DNA of 26,327 bases from an uncultured Lachnospiraceae bacterium (GTDB lineage Bacteria > Bacillota > Clostridia > Lachnospirales > Lachnospiraceae), in assembly GCA_910579275.1 (NCBI GenBank), contig CAJTTO010000051.1, forward strand, positions 1-26,327. The letters are read 5' to 3'. Position numbers and translations under genes: made by a program. Below, one piece after another: positions 1 to 7,997 of this stretch; positions within the stretch are counted from its first letter, which is position 1, and each line of letters begins with the position of its first letter. Below the pieces are notes generated by a model. It made no database searches and had not been told where the DNA came from. It saw only the letters and a list, made by a program, of their open reading frames with translations.

Positions 1-128
1 ATGAAAATTTATCCTGCGGAGTTTCGCCAGATATAATCTGGACAGCACACTAGTACATGTTCAAAAAATCGCACACACCATTTCTGCGCAGCAATCAATT
101 ACTTTTCACCATACTAACTGTTTTCCCG

Positions 129-1733
129 TCAAATGTCAATCTTATGTGCGGCATATGCCCTTGAAAAATTAAACTTCCGCAGCCCCAGCAGACCTGCTGT
201 CTGTCTCCGGTACTTTTCCACTTTATTATGATAACTGCTGTCCCTATCATTGAAGATGTCTTCGGGAAGTGCTGCTGCGGCATCGAGGGAAAGCTTCCGC
301 CGCAGATAGTAGCTGTCATAAACCTGTCCCTCCGCACCCGCCTGAATGTTGTAGGATGCAATCCAGTAATCAGGATGAGCTGCAGAAAAAGACAGCCACC
401 CTACTGTCAGGATAATCACACAGAACCGAAAGAGCGAAAAATCCATATTGTGGATATAGATGAGGACACCCGACATAATCAGGGCAGTCATAACCAGTGC
501 CCACAGGACAAATAAACGCAGAAACGTAAGCTGGTAACTCGAAATATACAGCAGCATTCTGTACGCACTCGACAAAATCATGATGTACGTACAGCCGCAT
601 ATTGTGGTCAGCATTACTTTTAATATGGTAGAATTTTTGAAATACGCCAGCGTGAACAACACAAGCATGATATTGAACAGACTGACAAATACAAGTTCGA
701 AAAAACCGCGCCTTGCATAGGACGCATAGGTATATCCCGCGGGGAGTTCCATTTTTCCAAGAAAAAGCCCAAATATCTGTATGCCTGAAAACAGCAGATA
801 TATCGCACACATAACGGCGTTCACAGTAACTGCAATATATGTGTCGAGATTTGCCTTGTCCCTTACTGCCATGTCATTTCTGTTTTTGATCGTCCCGGGC
901 TCGGCATTATACGATAAAAAACCATAGCAGACCGCACCGGAAACCAACATACAGCACGCTATTTTTATGACGGCTTCTGTCCGTTCATACACACTGGCAT
1001 CAAACGAAAATGTCAGCATATCGCTTATCAGCTTGAAAAATACTGCATCCGCGCTTGCCAGCAGCAGCATGATAAACGCGGCAACCGGCACCGCGATGGA
1101 CAACCCGATTGCCACAGACCGCAGAATGCGCATGCGGTTTGCGCGGTCACTCCCCTGCCCTTTATCCATATGCCCTAGACGCCATACTGCCACCATGTCC
1201 CCTGCCGGAGAAAACATGCTGCAGATGCTGCCAAAAAACATGTTCATGCCGCCTTTGAAGTATGCAGCAATGCTCCATCCCGTGAGATCATGCCAATATT
1301 GCAGCATCAGTATCCCCAAAAGAACCGTCATCAGCATTTTATTGAAAAATATCAATATGCCGGAATCTGTAGCACAGTTTAGCGCGCCTGCCACTACGAT
1401 TGATACTGTTAAAAATATCTTATGAAAATGATCTTTCGTCTTCTCTCTCTTGACGTTTGCGGAGCTGCTCTCTAACTTTCTGGTAAAGAAGCCAAAAAAC
1501 AAGAGGGTTCCGCCTGCGAAAAAAGGGTAGGTGATTCCTGAAGCATTGTGGTACAGGCAGAATGTATAAAACAGTGCATAAAAGAAACTCCCCACACCAA
1601 ACGCCTGAAAGCGTTTTTGCCTGATTTTCATTTTTCTTAAGTTTTCCTCCTGTGCCGCCACATTGTTCACTGGCTGTACGGGAAACATAACCTGCTGGTT
1701 CTGCGGCGCTGCCGCGTTCATATTGCTGTCCAT
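129..1733 (-). CDS. DUF4173/DUF4153 family multi-pass membrane protein
   Basis: About 534 residues with roughly a dozen hydrophobic segments, an N-terminal Gln/Asn/Pro-rich soluble stretch, and a hydrophilic C-terminus (DYWIASYNIQ, then YDSYYLRRKLS) that is typical of the DUF4173/DUF4153 membrane family as I recall it. Function of the family is not established; no catalytic motif is visible. The start is placed at the ATG ending at 1733 (MDSNMNAAAP) because an AGGAAGG ribosome binding site lies just upstream; the open frame runs 43 codons further but without a comparable site. It is the last gene of a three-gene unit, 40 bp after the small regulator gene. No strong terminator follows it: the region 66-98 has only a 4-bp hairpin before a T-run. 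Family assignment is moderately sure, function unknown. Confidence 0.8.
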   Translation of the reverse strand: MDSNMNAAAPQNQQVMFPVQPVNNVAAQEENLRKMKIRQKRFQAFGVGSFFYALFYTFCLYHNASGITYPFFAGGTLLFFGFFTRKLESSSANVKREKTKDHFHKIFLTVSIVVAGALNCATDSGILIFFNKMLMTVLLGILMLQYWHDLTGWSIAAYFKGGMNMFFGSICSMFSPAGDMVAVWRLGHMDKGQGSDRANRMRILRSVAIGLSIAVPVAAFIMLLLASADAVFFKLISDMLTFSFDASVYERTEAVIKIACCMLVSGAVCYGFLSYNAEPGTIKNRNDMAVRDKANLDTYIAVTVNAVMCAIYLLFSGIQIFGLFLGKMELPAGYTYASYARRGFFELVFVSLFNIMLVLFTLAYFKNSTILKVMLTTICGCTYIMILSSAYRMLLYISSYQLTFLRLFVLWALVMTALIMSGVLIYIHNMDFSLFRFCVIILTVGWLSFSAAHPDYWIASYNIQAGAEGQVYDSYYLRRKLSLDAAAALPEDIFNDRDSSYHNKVEKYRRQTAGLLGLRKFNFSRAYAAHKIDI

Positions 1734-1773
1734 CAAAAATCCTTCCTTTCTTAAAGCCAATCCATACATATTT

Positions 1774-2004
1774 CTACTTATCCGCATCCTCTTGTTCTTC
1801 TGTCTCCACATACTCCAATATGTCCCCCGGCTGACATTGGAGCGCCTTACAGATTGCGTCAAGCGTGGAAAGCCTTACCGCCTTCGCCTTATTGTTTTTG
1901 AGAATCGAGAGGTTCGCAAGCGTGATGTCCACGTCTTTTGCAAGCTCCGTCAGCCCAATCTTTCTCTTTGCCATCATTACATCCAGATTAATCATTATCG
2001 CCAT
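1774..2004 (-). CDS. Small Cro/C1-type helix-turn-helix transcriptional regulator
   Basis: A 76-residue single-domain protein. The pattern MAKRKIGLTELAKDVDITLA, followed by NLSILKNNKAKAVRLSTLD and then ICKALQCQPGDILEY, is the typical five-helix HTH_3/HTH_26 fold of the small YozG-like regulators. There is no effector domain. It sits 69 bp after the DUF2975 gene and 40 bp before the DUF4173 gene. Pairing of this regulator type with a DUF2975 membrane protein is a very common arrangement in Firmicutes, so it probably controls its own operon; the partner protein may modulate it, but that is inference. The start at 2004 is preceded by AAGG; an internal Met at codon 4 is a possible alternative. 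The C-terminus is acidic (EEQEDADK). Confidence 0.88.
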   Translation of the reverse strand: MAIMINLDVMMAKRKIGLTELAKDVDITLANLSILKNNKAKAVRLSTLDAICKALQCQPGDILEYVETEEQEDADK

Positions 2005-2073
2005 GGTAACCTTGCCTTTCTGAACAAGCTTTCATTTTTGTTTCAATAATTTACACTGCTATTTTCCATACCC

Positions 2074-2535
2074 TCATATTGTCAGGTCATTTTCCAGTTT
2101 ATACGCTACTGCCCTGTCAAACACAAACGCAAGCACTTTGCTGAACAACCCCGCGATGATGAATACCAATACCAGCACAAGCATGGCAATTGTCATATAA
2201 AGCACTGTCCGCAGCAGACAGACCGCAGCGATGACAAAGCTGTATGTGCCCATCCGCTGCAGGCTTACGACATTTTCCTTGACAAAGCAGTCCTCCTTCA
2301 AGACTGTGCGGAACATTTTGCGCAGCTCGCCAAGTATCAGGCATGCCAGTATCCCCAGCACAAAATAGATGACAATGATTTCCGTATACCGTCCCTCAAA
2401 GTCGTGAAAATCAAAAAAATCCGTTATTTTCTGCACCACCCCCGGCAGCGGAAGCACCAAGGTCACGATAATGCCTGCAAAAAACATGATATCCAGCAGG
2501 CATTTTGTAAAAACAATTACAGTCTCTCTTTTCAT
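2074..2535 (-). CDS. DUF2975 domain membrane protein
   Basis: 153 residues with four predicted membrane segments: roughly residues 10-32, 50-68 (VIYFVLGILACLILGEL), 95-115 and 117-140. The cytoplasmic loop LRKMFRTVLKEDCFVKENV and the order of helices are those of the DUF2975 family. The molecular function is unknown. It is the first gene of the unit DUF2975, HTH regulator, DUF4173. The start at 2535 has AAGGATGG at an acceptable distance. A plausible promoter lies upstream at 2589-2617. Family assignment rests on pattern recognition plus the diagnostic neighbouring small regulator. Confidence 0.82.
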   Translation of the reverse strand: MKRETVIVFTKCLLDIMFFAGIIVTLVLPLPGVVQKITDFFDFHDFEGRYTEIIVIYFVLGILACLILGELRKMFRTVLKEDCFVKENVVSLQRMGTYSFVIAAVCLLRTVLYMTIAMLVLVLVFIIAGLFSKVLAFVFDRAVAYKLENDLTI

Positions 2536-2588
2536 TTTTATCCATCCTTTTCATCTTTCAAATTGTTTTCCGGAAAATTTGTGTTTTT

Positions 2589-2617
2589 ATCGTATCACCA
2601 ATTTCATTGAAATGCAA
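2589..2617 (-). promoter_or_regulatory. Candidate sigma-A promoter of the DUF2975 unit
   Basis: On the minus strand a TTGCAT -35 element (2612-2617) and a TACGAT -10 element (2589-2594) are separated by 17 bp, about 55 bp before the DUF2975 start codon. Four of six bases match consensus in the -10 box and four in the -35 box. The surrounding DNA is AT-rich, so chance matches are possible. Confidence 0.4.
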
Positions 2618-2671
2618 TAATTTTTTATTGTTTTTCGATAAATTTTTATTGATACTTATTTGCAAGCAACA

Positions 2672-2697
2672 AAAAAAGGCACTTTCGTACCTTTTTA
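2672..2697 (-). terminator. Rho-independent terminator of the NAD operon
   Basis: Read on the minus strand, a 10-bp stem (AAAAAGGTAC paired with GTGCCTTTTT, one U-G pair) closes a GAAA tetraloop and runs into a T-run. Its 5' side overlaps the stop codon of the Nudix regulator gene, so it ends the NAD operon cleanly. Confidence 0.85.
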
Positions 2698-3651
2698 TTG
2701 ATAAAAACAGTCGAGATTCCTGACATATGCCTTTGCCGGCCTGTGTCCGCCGTTTTGTATCATCTTATCTGTTTCCACCAAATATTCGGAAAACTTTCTT
2801 CTAAAATTTGGCTTAATCAGTTCCTGACCTGATATCAGTTCAACGGTCTCCTGAAAATCCGTCATGGTAAAGCACTCCGGCATAAAGTCAAACGCAATGC
2901 GCACATCACGCGCGAGCATCTGCCGGAGCCTGTTGAACACACTGAGAATAATTTTTGCATGGTCAAACGCAATTCCCTGCGCGTCCACAATTTCGTATGT
3001 GACAATTTCGTGGTAGTCGCGGTATACAATGTGTTCGCGTATCACAGCACGCAGCAAAATCGTTCTCTCGTCTTCAGATACACAGTCACTTTCCAGCCGC
3101 AGCTGATAATCATTGTCACAGGTAATTTGATTCTCGCGCTCCTGCCTGTTTCCTGCCGTCTTGTCCACCGTAATGTCAAACCACCTTGCCTCGCCGGCAT
3201 CACCGCTCGCCTCAAGATGTCCGCTTGCAAGGTCGTCCTCGTTGAGCACTGCCAGAAAGGACTGTGAAATAATCCATCCTCTGGGGTCACGCCCAATGTC
3301 GCTAAACACATCGCAGAGTTCAAGGTATGCCTTATCTGTCCCTGTCTCCTCTTTCAGCTCACGCCTTGCCGTCTCCTGCACGGTCTCCCCTCTGCGCATA
3401 AAACCGCCCGGCAGCGCCCACTCCCCGCAAAAAGGCTGGCCGGCACGCCTGATCATCAACAGCCGGAGCGATTTCGCGGGCAGTTTCCGGTAATCCGGAT
3501 CCGCCATCCTTTTTCTTCCAATGGAAAACACGGCAACATCCGCCGCTATGGACGGACGGTCGTATCGGTTAATGTCATATTCTTCCAAAAATTTCCGGTC
3601 TGCATGTTTCTCCGAAACTTGATTCAAATGATTTTCTTTTGTCTGGCTCAT
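2695..3651 (-). CDS. nrtR: Nudix hydrolase-domain protein with NrtR-type winged-helix C-terminus (probable NAD-operon regulator)
   Basis: 318 residues. A complete Nudix box GX5EX7REUXEEXGU is seen at residues 83-105 (GGFMRRGET, then RRELKEETGT), so the fold and perhaps hydrolase activity are intact. After a Nudix domain of about 150 residues comes a region ending in FMPECFTMTDFQETVELI and then PNFRRKFSEYLVET, the pattern of the NrtR winged-helix domain that binds DNA and is released by ADP-ribose-type ligands. The protein is longer than classical NrtR (about 230 residues): it has a longer N-terminus and an inserted polar loop around residues 150-190. It is the last gene of the NAD operon, 33 bp after nadE, and the operator-like palindromes at 8564-8608 and 8629-8651 are its likely targets. 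The symbol is by family; regulation is inference. Confidence 0.8.
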   Translation of the reverse strand: MSQTKENHLNQVSEKHADRKFLEEYDINRYDRPSIAADVAVFSIGRKRMADPDYRKLPAKSLRLLMIRRAGQPFCGEWALPGGFMRRGETVQETARRELKEETGTDKAYLELCDVFSDIGRDPRGWIISQSFLAVLNEDDLASGHLEASGDAGEARWFDITVDKTAGNRQERENQITCDNDYQLRLESDCVSEDERTILLRAVIREHIVYRDYHEIVTYEIVDAQGIAFDHAKIILSVFNRLRQMLARDVRIAFDFMPECFTMTDFQETVELISGQELIKPNFRRKFSEYLVETDKMIQNGGHRPAKAYVRNLDCFYQ

Positions 3652-3684
3652 TTAATATCCCCATCCAACTATTTTATTCCGTTC

Positions 3685-5637
3685 CTATATCAGGAACTCC
3701 TCCGGTTCAATCTCTGCCGGAAGCCGTAAATCCCCTCTCGGACTGACTGATACGGATCCTACCTTGACACCGTCCGGCATACAGTTGCGCTTAAACTGCT
3801 GCCTGAAAAACTTCGTATAAAAAACGTTCTGCCACTTCCTGATTTCCTCGTCGCTGAATTTGTACATACTGTTCCGGCGCACTGCCTCCTGACAGAGACA
3901 AAATACTTCATCCGGTGACATTCCGTATCGCAATGTATAGTACAGGAAAAAGTCATGCAAAATGTAAGAGCCAACGGTTTCCTCTGTCTTTTGTGCGATT
4001 GTGCCGTCTGCATTGGGCGGCAGCAATTCCGGACTGACCGGCGTATCAATAATATCCTCTATCACTGTTTTCATTCCGGAAAATCCGTTTTCATCCATAA
4101 AGTGTCCGATTTCGTCAACCAAGGTGCGAACCAGTGTCTTCGGAATGCTCGTGTTGACGGCATACATACTCATGTGGTCGCCATTGTATGTGCACCACCC
4201 CAGCGCAAGCTCTGACAAGTCTCCCGTGCCGACCACGAAACCGCCCTCCTTGTTTGCCACATCCATCAAAATCTGGGTGCGCTCCCGCGCCTGACAATTC
4301 TCATAAGTGACATCCTGCACACACTCGTCCTGCCCAATGTCCTTAAAGTGCTGCCTTACAGAATCAACAATACTGATTTCCCGCACCGTACAGCCAAGGT
4401 AGCCCATAAGCTCCATGGAATTGTTCTTTGTGCGGCTTGTCGTTCCAAATCCCGGCATGGTGATGCCGGTTACAGTTCCGGCAGGAAGCCCCAGATTTTT
4501 TACCGCCTGTGCCGATACCAGAAGTGCGAGCGTCGAGTCAAGTCCACCCGAAACACCCACTACGATACATTTGCTTTTCGTCGCCTCTATGCGCCTTGCG
4601 AGTGCGGTAACCTGCATCTGAAAAATTTCAAGGCTGCGCTCCCTGCGGCTTTTGGATGGCACAAACGGCGTAATGGACAGTTTTGTGAGGATTTCACTCT
4701 TCTCCACAAGCGGTTTCTCACATGCAAGCCGCACATAACTGCGTCTGCAAAAATTATTTTTACACTCAGAATATGTCTTGTTTGCAATCCTGTCATGTCT
4801 GATTTTCGTGAGGTTGAAATCCTTCACAAGCACAGTATTGTCAAACGGCTTGTTTTCACCAATCAGCTTTCCATTTTCATACATCAGATTATGTCCGCTG
4901 AATACAAGGTCTGATGTCGATTCATATTTTCCTGCGGACACGTACACATATCCGCAGATGCAGCCTGCGGACGCCGCACCCAGCATATTTTTGCGGTACT
5001 GCGCCTTGCCAATCACTTCGTTTGACGCGGACAGGTTCACAATGACTTCAGCGCCGTTGAGTGCGAGCAGCCGCCCCGGCGACACCGGCGCCCATGCATC
5101 CTCACAGATTTCTATGCCGACGCAGACCTTTTTTTCCATGCCGATTTCTATAATGAGATTATTCCCAAACGTTGTCTGAAGCTTCTGCATTCCGCAGATA
5201 ATCTCAAACGCCTCTGCATCCTGCTCCCCTGCACTGAACCATCTTTTCTCATAAAACTCACCATAATTAGGAAGGTATGTTTTGGGCACAACTGCTATCA
5301 GCCTGCCGTTATGCATCAGTGCGGCACAGTTAAACAGTTCCCCGTCTTTTTCAAGCGGAACGCCGACCACAAGCGCCGCGCCGCCCTCCCCATATTTTTG
5401 GGTATGCATCGTCAAATCGTACAATCCCCTGCATGCCATATCCAACAGATTTCTGTTGTTAAACAAGTCTGCGCATGTATATCCTGTCAGCGAGAGTTCC
5501 GGCGTGACAACCAAGTCTGCCTGCGCCGCCTGACTATCGTACTCTTTTTTTATCTCCTGACAGTTTTTTGCAACATTTCCTATATGGACTCTCGGGGACA
5601 CTGCAGCCGCCCGAAATAAATTTAATGCGTTTTCCAT
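3685..5637 (-). CDS. nadE: Glutamine-dependent NAD+ synthetase
   Basis: 650 residues, the usual length for the two-domain enzyme that amidates nicotinate adenine dinucleotide to NAD using glutamine. The N-terminal nitrilase-type glutaminase has the Glu47 (TPELSLTGYTC), Lys119 (KTYLPNYGEFYEKRWF) and Cys178 (GIEICEDAWAP) triad. The C-terminal synthetase has the ATP pyrophosphatase loop SGGLDS at 363-368, followed by GTGDLSELALGWCTYNGDHM. The start is set at the ATG ending at 5637, 18 codons inside the longest frame, because GGAGG lies 10 nt upstream and the previous gene stops at 5639: one base separates the TAA and the ATG, so the two are translationally coupled. It acts in the cytoplasm as the final step of the deamidated NAD route. 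Confidence 0.96.
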   Translation of the reverse strand: MENALNLFRAAAVSPRVHIGNVAKNCQEIKKEYDSQAAQADLVVTPELSLTGYTCADLFNNRNLLDMACRGLYDLTMHTQKYGEGGAALVVGVPLEKDGELFNCAALMHNGRLIAVVPKTYLPNYGEFYEKRWFSAGEQDAEAFEIICGMQKLQTTFGNNLIIEIGMEKKVCVGIEICEDAWAPVSPGRLLALNGAEVIVNLSASNEVIGKAQYRKNMLGAASAGCICGYVYVSAGKYESTSDLVFSGHNLMYENGKLIGENKPFDNTVLVKDFNLTKIRHDRIANKTYSECKNNFCRRSYVRLACEKPLVEKSEILTKLSITPFVPSKSRRERSLEIFQMQVTALARRIEATKSKCIVVGVSGGLDSTLALLVSAQAVKNLGLPAGTVTGITMPGFGTTSRTKNNSMELMGYLGCTVREISIVDSVRQHFKDIGQDECVQDVTYENCQARERTQILMDVANKEGGFVVGTGDLSELALGWCTYNGDHMSMYAVNTSIPKTLVRTLVDEIGHFMDENGFSGMKTVIEDIIDTPVSPELLPPNADGTIAQKTEETVGSYILHDFFLYYTLRYGMSPDEVFCLCQEAVRRNSMYKFSDEEIRKWQNVFYTKFFRQQFKRNCMPDGVKVGSVSVSPRGDLRLPAEIEPEEFLI

Positions 5638-5638
5638 G

Positions 5639-7123
5639 TTATTTCGTTCCTCCAAAATTTCCGCCGTTAAGTCTGTTCCTGATTTCCGCAAGCGTCTGTT
5701 CCTTCACCAATACCCCGTCCCGAAAAACCACTTCGAGCATATTCTCCTGTCCGGATATCGTCTCGCCCGTATAGCCGTCGGCAAATGTAATCATGCCGTT
5801 TTCATCGCGGTACACACGGCACATTCCGCGCTGGCTTTTCTTGAAACCGCCGTCCTTTGGGTTTTTAAAAATAGGAATCGGATTGCCGTCCACCTCGCAG
5901 TACGTCGCTTTGATACATGCGCTGAAGGTGTCCCTTGTAAACGGTTTGAGCATATCTTCCTCCTCGACACACTGCATGCTGAAGCTGCCTACGCCCAGCG
6001 CCACATTGCTGCACGCAAAACCGTTTTCAATCAAAATCTTATAAATTTCCTCACAGCGCTGTATGGTAATACTGTCGCCATAGATTGCCTTCACATGCGG
6101 GTCGAGCACTTTATATCCCTTAGCGTTGACCGTTCCGCCAAAAATATCCCACAGCCTGAACACAGTTTTTGTCACGACTTCCACACAGTCACCGCTGTCA
6201 CCGCGCATCAGCATACATCCGTTGTGCGAGAGAATCTCTTCTTTCAGCTGCGGCAGCACATTGTCAATGATGTTCCAGTAATCGTAAGAGTCCAGCACGG
6301 CGGAAAAACTAGTATCCGGATATATCTCTGTAAGCAGCCTGCGCAGCAGTGTGATCTCGTCACCGTCGACAGCATAATTACTGCACATTACGGAGTGCTC
6401 GGTACTGACAGCCCCAAGCGCAACAGATTCCTTTGTACAGTCACAGCAATACATCTGTTCAAGAAACGGAATCACCGGAACAGTCGCGGTATTCAGGAAA
6501 GACAGACACCAGCCTGCACTGGATTTTACCGCCGACTGCAGACATTCCTGTCCCCTGAACGAAAAATCACCGAGTGCCTTTTCCCTTGGTATCGTGTCAT
6601 CCACCGAAATTCCATAGTATTGGTTGACAATTTTCCTGTAAGTCGCACCAACCGTCGCGCTGATCATCGGATGCCACAGCTCCGCGCTGATGAGTGACTC
6701 CAGCGCCTGCGGAAGCCATGCAAAATCAGGGTGTGTATTACTGATTTCAAACATCGGCACGTGCATCGGAACACGCGTGCCCTCCAAAAGCGCCTTGATT
6801 TCAATTGGAAGATATCCTAGTTGGTGAAGCTTTACAATTTTTTCTGTCTTGTAGGCGTTCTTTCCAAGCGCGGCGCCAAGCACTCTGTCGTATTCCCCGA
6901 CAACCTCGTCAAGACTTTTTTCGAAGAATTCTCCTGTAAAATAATCCATCAGGTAGGTGCGGATGAATGCCTGTAATCCGAACATCACTACAGTATCCCA
7001 CATTTTGACCCTGCTCATGCGCGGTGTAAAATACGACACGGATTTTTCTATTTTTTCAGGCAGCATGTCGGAATGCACTGCCTTGTAAAAGTCAATCAGC
7101 AGCATTGGGTTTGTATTTTTCAT
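5639..7123 (-). CDS. nadV: Nicotinamide phosphoribosyltransferase (NAMPT/NadV family)
   Basis: 494 residues, the size of the human and bacterial NAMPT family. Landmarks that align with human NAMPT are GDFSFRG at 185-191 (Asp186 in the place of human Asp219, which favours nicotinamide over nicotinate), TEHS with His243 in the place of catalytic His247, MRGDSGD around 306-312, and KGYKVLDPHVKAIYGDSI. The expected reaction is nicotinamide plus PRPP to NMN. The start ATG overlaps the stop of the preceding PRPP-synthetase-like gene (ATGA), so the two proteins are made together. An alternative is that the pair uses ADP-ribose pyrophosphate instead of PRPP, as in the phage NARP1 route. Automatic pipelines often label such proteins nicotinate phosphoribosyltransferase; the Asp makes nicotinamide more likely. 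Confidence 0.87.
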   Translation of the reverse strand: MKNTNPMLLIDFYKAVHSDMLPEKIEKSVSYFTPRMSRVKMWDTVVMFGLQAFIRTYLMDYFTGEFFEKSLDEVVGEYDRVLGAALGKNAYKTEKIVKLHQLGYLPIEIKALLEGTRVPMHVPMFEISNTHPDFAWLPQALESLISAELWHPMISATVGATYRKIVNQYYGISVDDTIPREKALGDFSFRGQECLQSAVKSSAGWCLSFLNTATVPVIPFLEQMYCCDCTKESVALGAVSTEHSVMCSNYAVDGDEITLLRRLLTEIYPDTSFSAVLDSYDYWNIIDNVLPQLKEEILSHNGCMLMRGDSGDCVEVVTKTVFRLWDIFGGTVNAKGYKVLDPHVKAIYGDSITIQRCEEIYKILIENGFACSNVALGVGSFSMQCVEEEDMLKPFTRDTFSACIKATYCEVDGNPIPIFKNPKDGGFKKSQRGMCRVYRDENGMITFADGYTGETISGQENMLEVVFRDGVLVKEQTLAEIRNRLNGGNFGGTK

Positions 7124-7947
7124 CTCTCATTCTCCAATTCAAAAACCTTGATTTTTGCGTTCCCTCTTTCCCGAAAAATACTGTCTGTGGTGTAAATCTG
7201 TTTGATGTGGCTGCATGCGCAAAGCTTTCCTTTCAAAACAGCCTCCTCGCAGTGGCTCACAAACAGATAGATGTTTTCCGCCCCGAGCGCCGCAAGCGCT
7301 TCTGCCGACCGGATAAACGTTCCGCCAAAGGAGCAGATATCATCCACTATCAGCACGTCGCTTCCCTCAACCAGACCAATCTCCCCTGCGACGGAAAGCC
7401 CCTTGATTTCTCCTGTATTCCAGTCACGTTTCTTGATACCGAAGCAATACGGCAGTGCAATCATGCCGCTGTAACGTTTTCCGGCGCCCTCATCCGGATA
7501 GAACATCAACGGCTTCCTGCCTGTATTCTTTTCAATTTCCAGTATGACTTTTTCGATATATTTCTGCGGAGTGTCCTGTTTTACACGGTCTATCAGGGCG
7601 AGACTTACATTTGAGTGCGCATCGAGCACCCGCACCTCACGGAACGCAAGGCTGTTTATCATCTCCGCAAAATACTTGAGCGTAAACACATCCTCCTCGT
7701 TCTTCACCCTGTCCTGCCGTGCGTTTGGGATGTACGGCATGTTGAGGACAATATTGTCAAAGCCTGCTGCCCGAATATGTTTTGTCAAAAAATAAACTGC
7801 AAGCAGCTCCTCATTGTTTTCATAGTTCCACCTGATTTCCACTTCTTCCCTGCCGCCGGCTTGCGCGGTTGTCAGCTTTTCCTTCAGCAATAGCGTCCCG
7901 TCCGGAAAATGACCGATATCGACTTCCTTCTTATTAATTTGAATCAT
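7120..7947 (-). CDS. Divergent ribose-phosphate pyrophosphokinase (PRPP synthetase family)
   Basis: 275 residues, about 40 shorter than housekeeping Prs; the missing part is mainly the N-terminus. Family signatures are FPDGTLLLKE (canonical FxDGE), IPNARQDRV (ATP-binding region), IKKRDW in the place of the catalytic Lys/Arg loop, and the PRPP loop VLIVDDICSFGGT. The usual pyrophosphate/Mg region after the Asp-Ala-His motif (DAHSNVSLALIDR) is diverged. The start is the ATG ending at 7947, with GGAAGGAG five bases upstream; the longer frame lacks a site. The gene overlaps the NAMPT-family gene by ATGA. It probably supplies the activated sugar for that transferase; whether it uses ribose 5-phosphate or ADP-ribose cannot be decided here. 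It is not expected to be the only prs of the genome. Confidence 0.85.
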   Translation of the reverse strand: MIQINKKEVDIGHFPDGTLLLKEKLTTAQAGGREEVEIRWNYENNEELLAVYFLTKHIRAAGFDNIVLNMPYIPNARQDRVKNEEDVFTLKYFAEMINSLAFREVRVLDAHSNVSLALIDRVKQDTPQKYIEKVILEIEKNTGRKPLMFYPDEGAGKRYSGMIALPYCFGIKKRDWNTGEIKGLSVAGEIGLVEGSDVLIVDDICSFGGTFIRSAEALAALGAENIYLFVSHCEEAVLKGKLCACSHIKQIYTTDSIFRERGNAKIKVFELENER

Positions 7948-7997
7948 ATGAACTCCTTCCTGCATGAAACGGAACTGTTGCAAACGGTAAAATACAA

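Noticed and set aside
28..42. Palindrome CCAGAT-ATA-ATCTGG near the window start.
   Set aside because: Only 6-bp arms, no gene whose promoter it could control is visible, and the context to the left is cut off.
66..98. Possible terminator after the DUF4173 gene (short hairpin before a T6 run on the minus strand).
   Set aside because: The stem is only 4 bp with a large loop; not convincing as an intrinsic terminator.
967..1425. 152-codon open frame on the plus strand inside the DUF4173 gene.
   Set aside because: It is the antisense of a recognised membrane protein and has low-complexity composition expected of such a shadow.
2629..2667. AT-rich segment between the NAD operon terminator and the DUF2975 promoter with words similar to the NAD operators.
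   Set aside because: Only partial matches (CGATAA, TTGATA) without the two-fold symmetric spacing seen at 8564-8651; likely due to AT-richness.
5636..6697. 353-codon open frame on the plus strand opposite the NAMPT-like gene.
   Set aside because: Antisense of a gene with clear catalytic motifs; no promoter or binding site and no recognisable domain.
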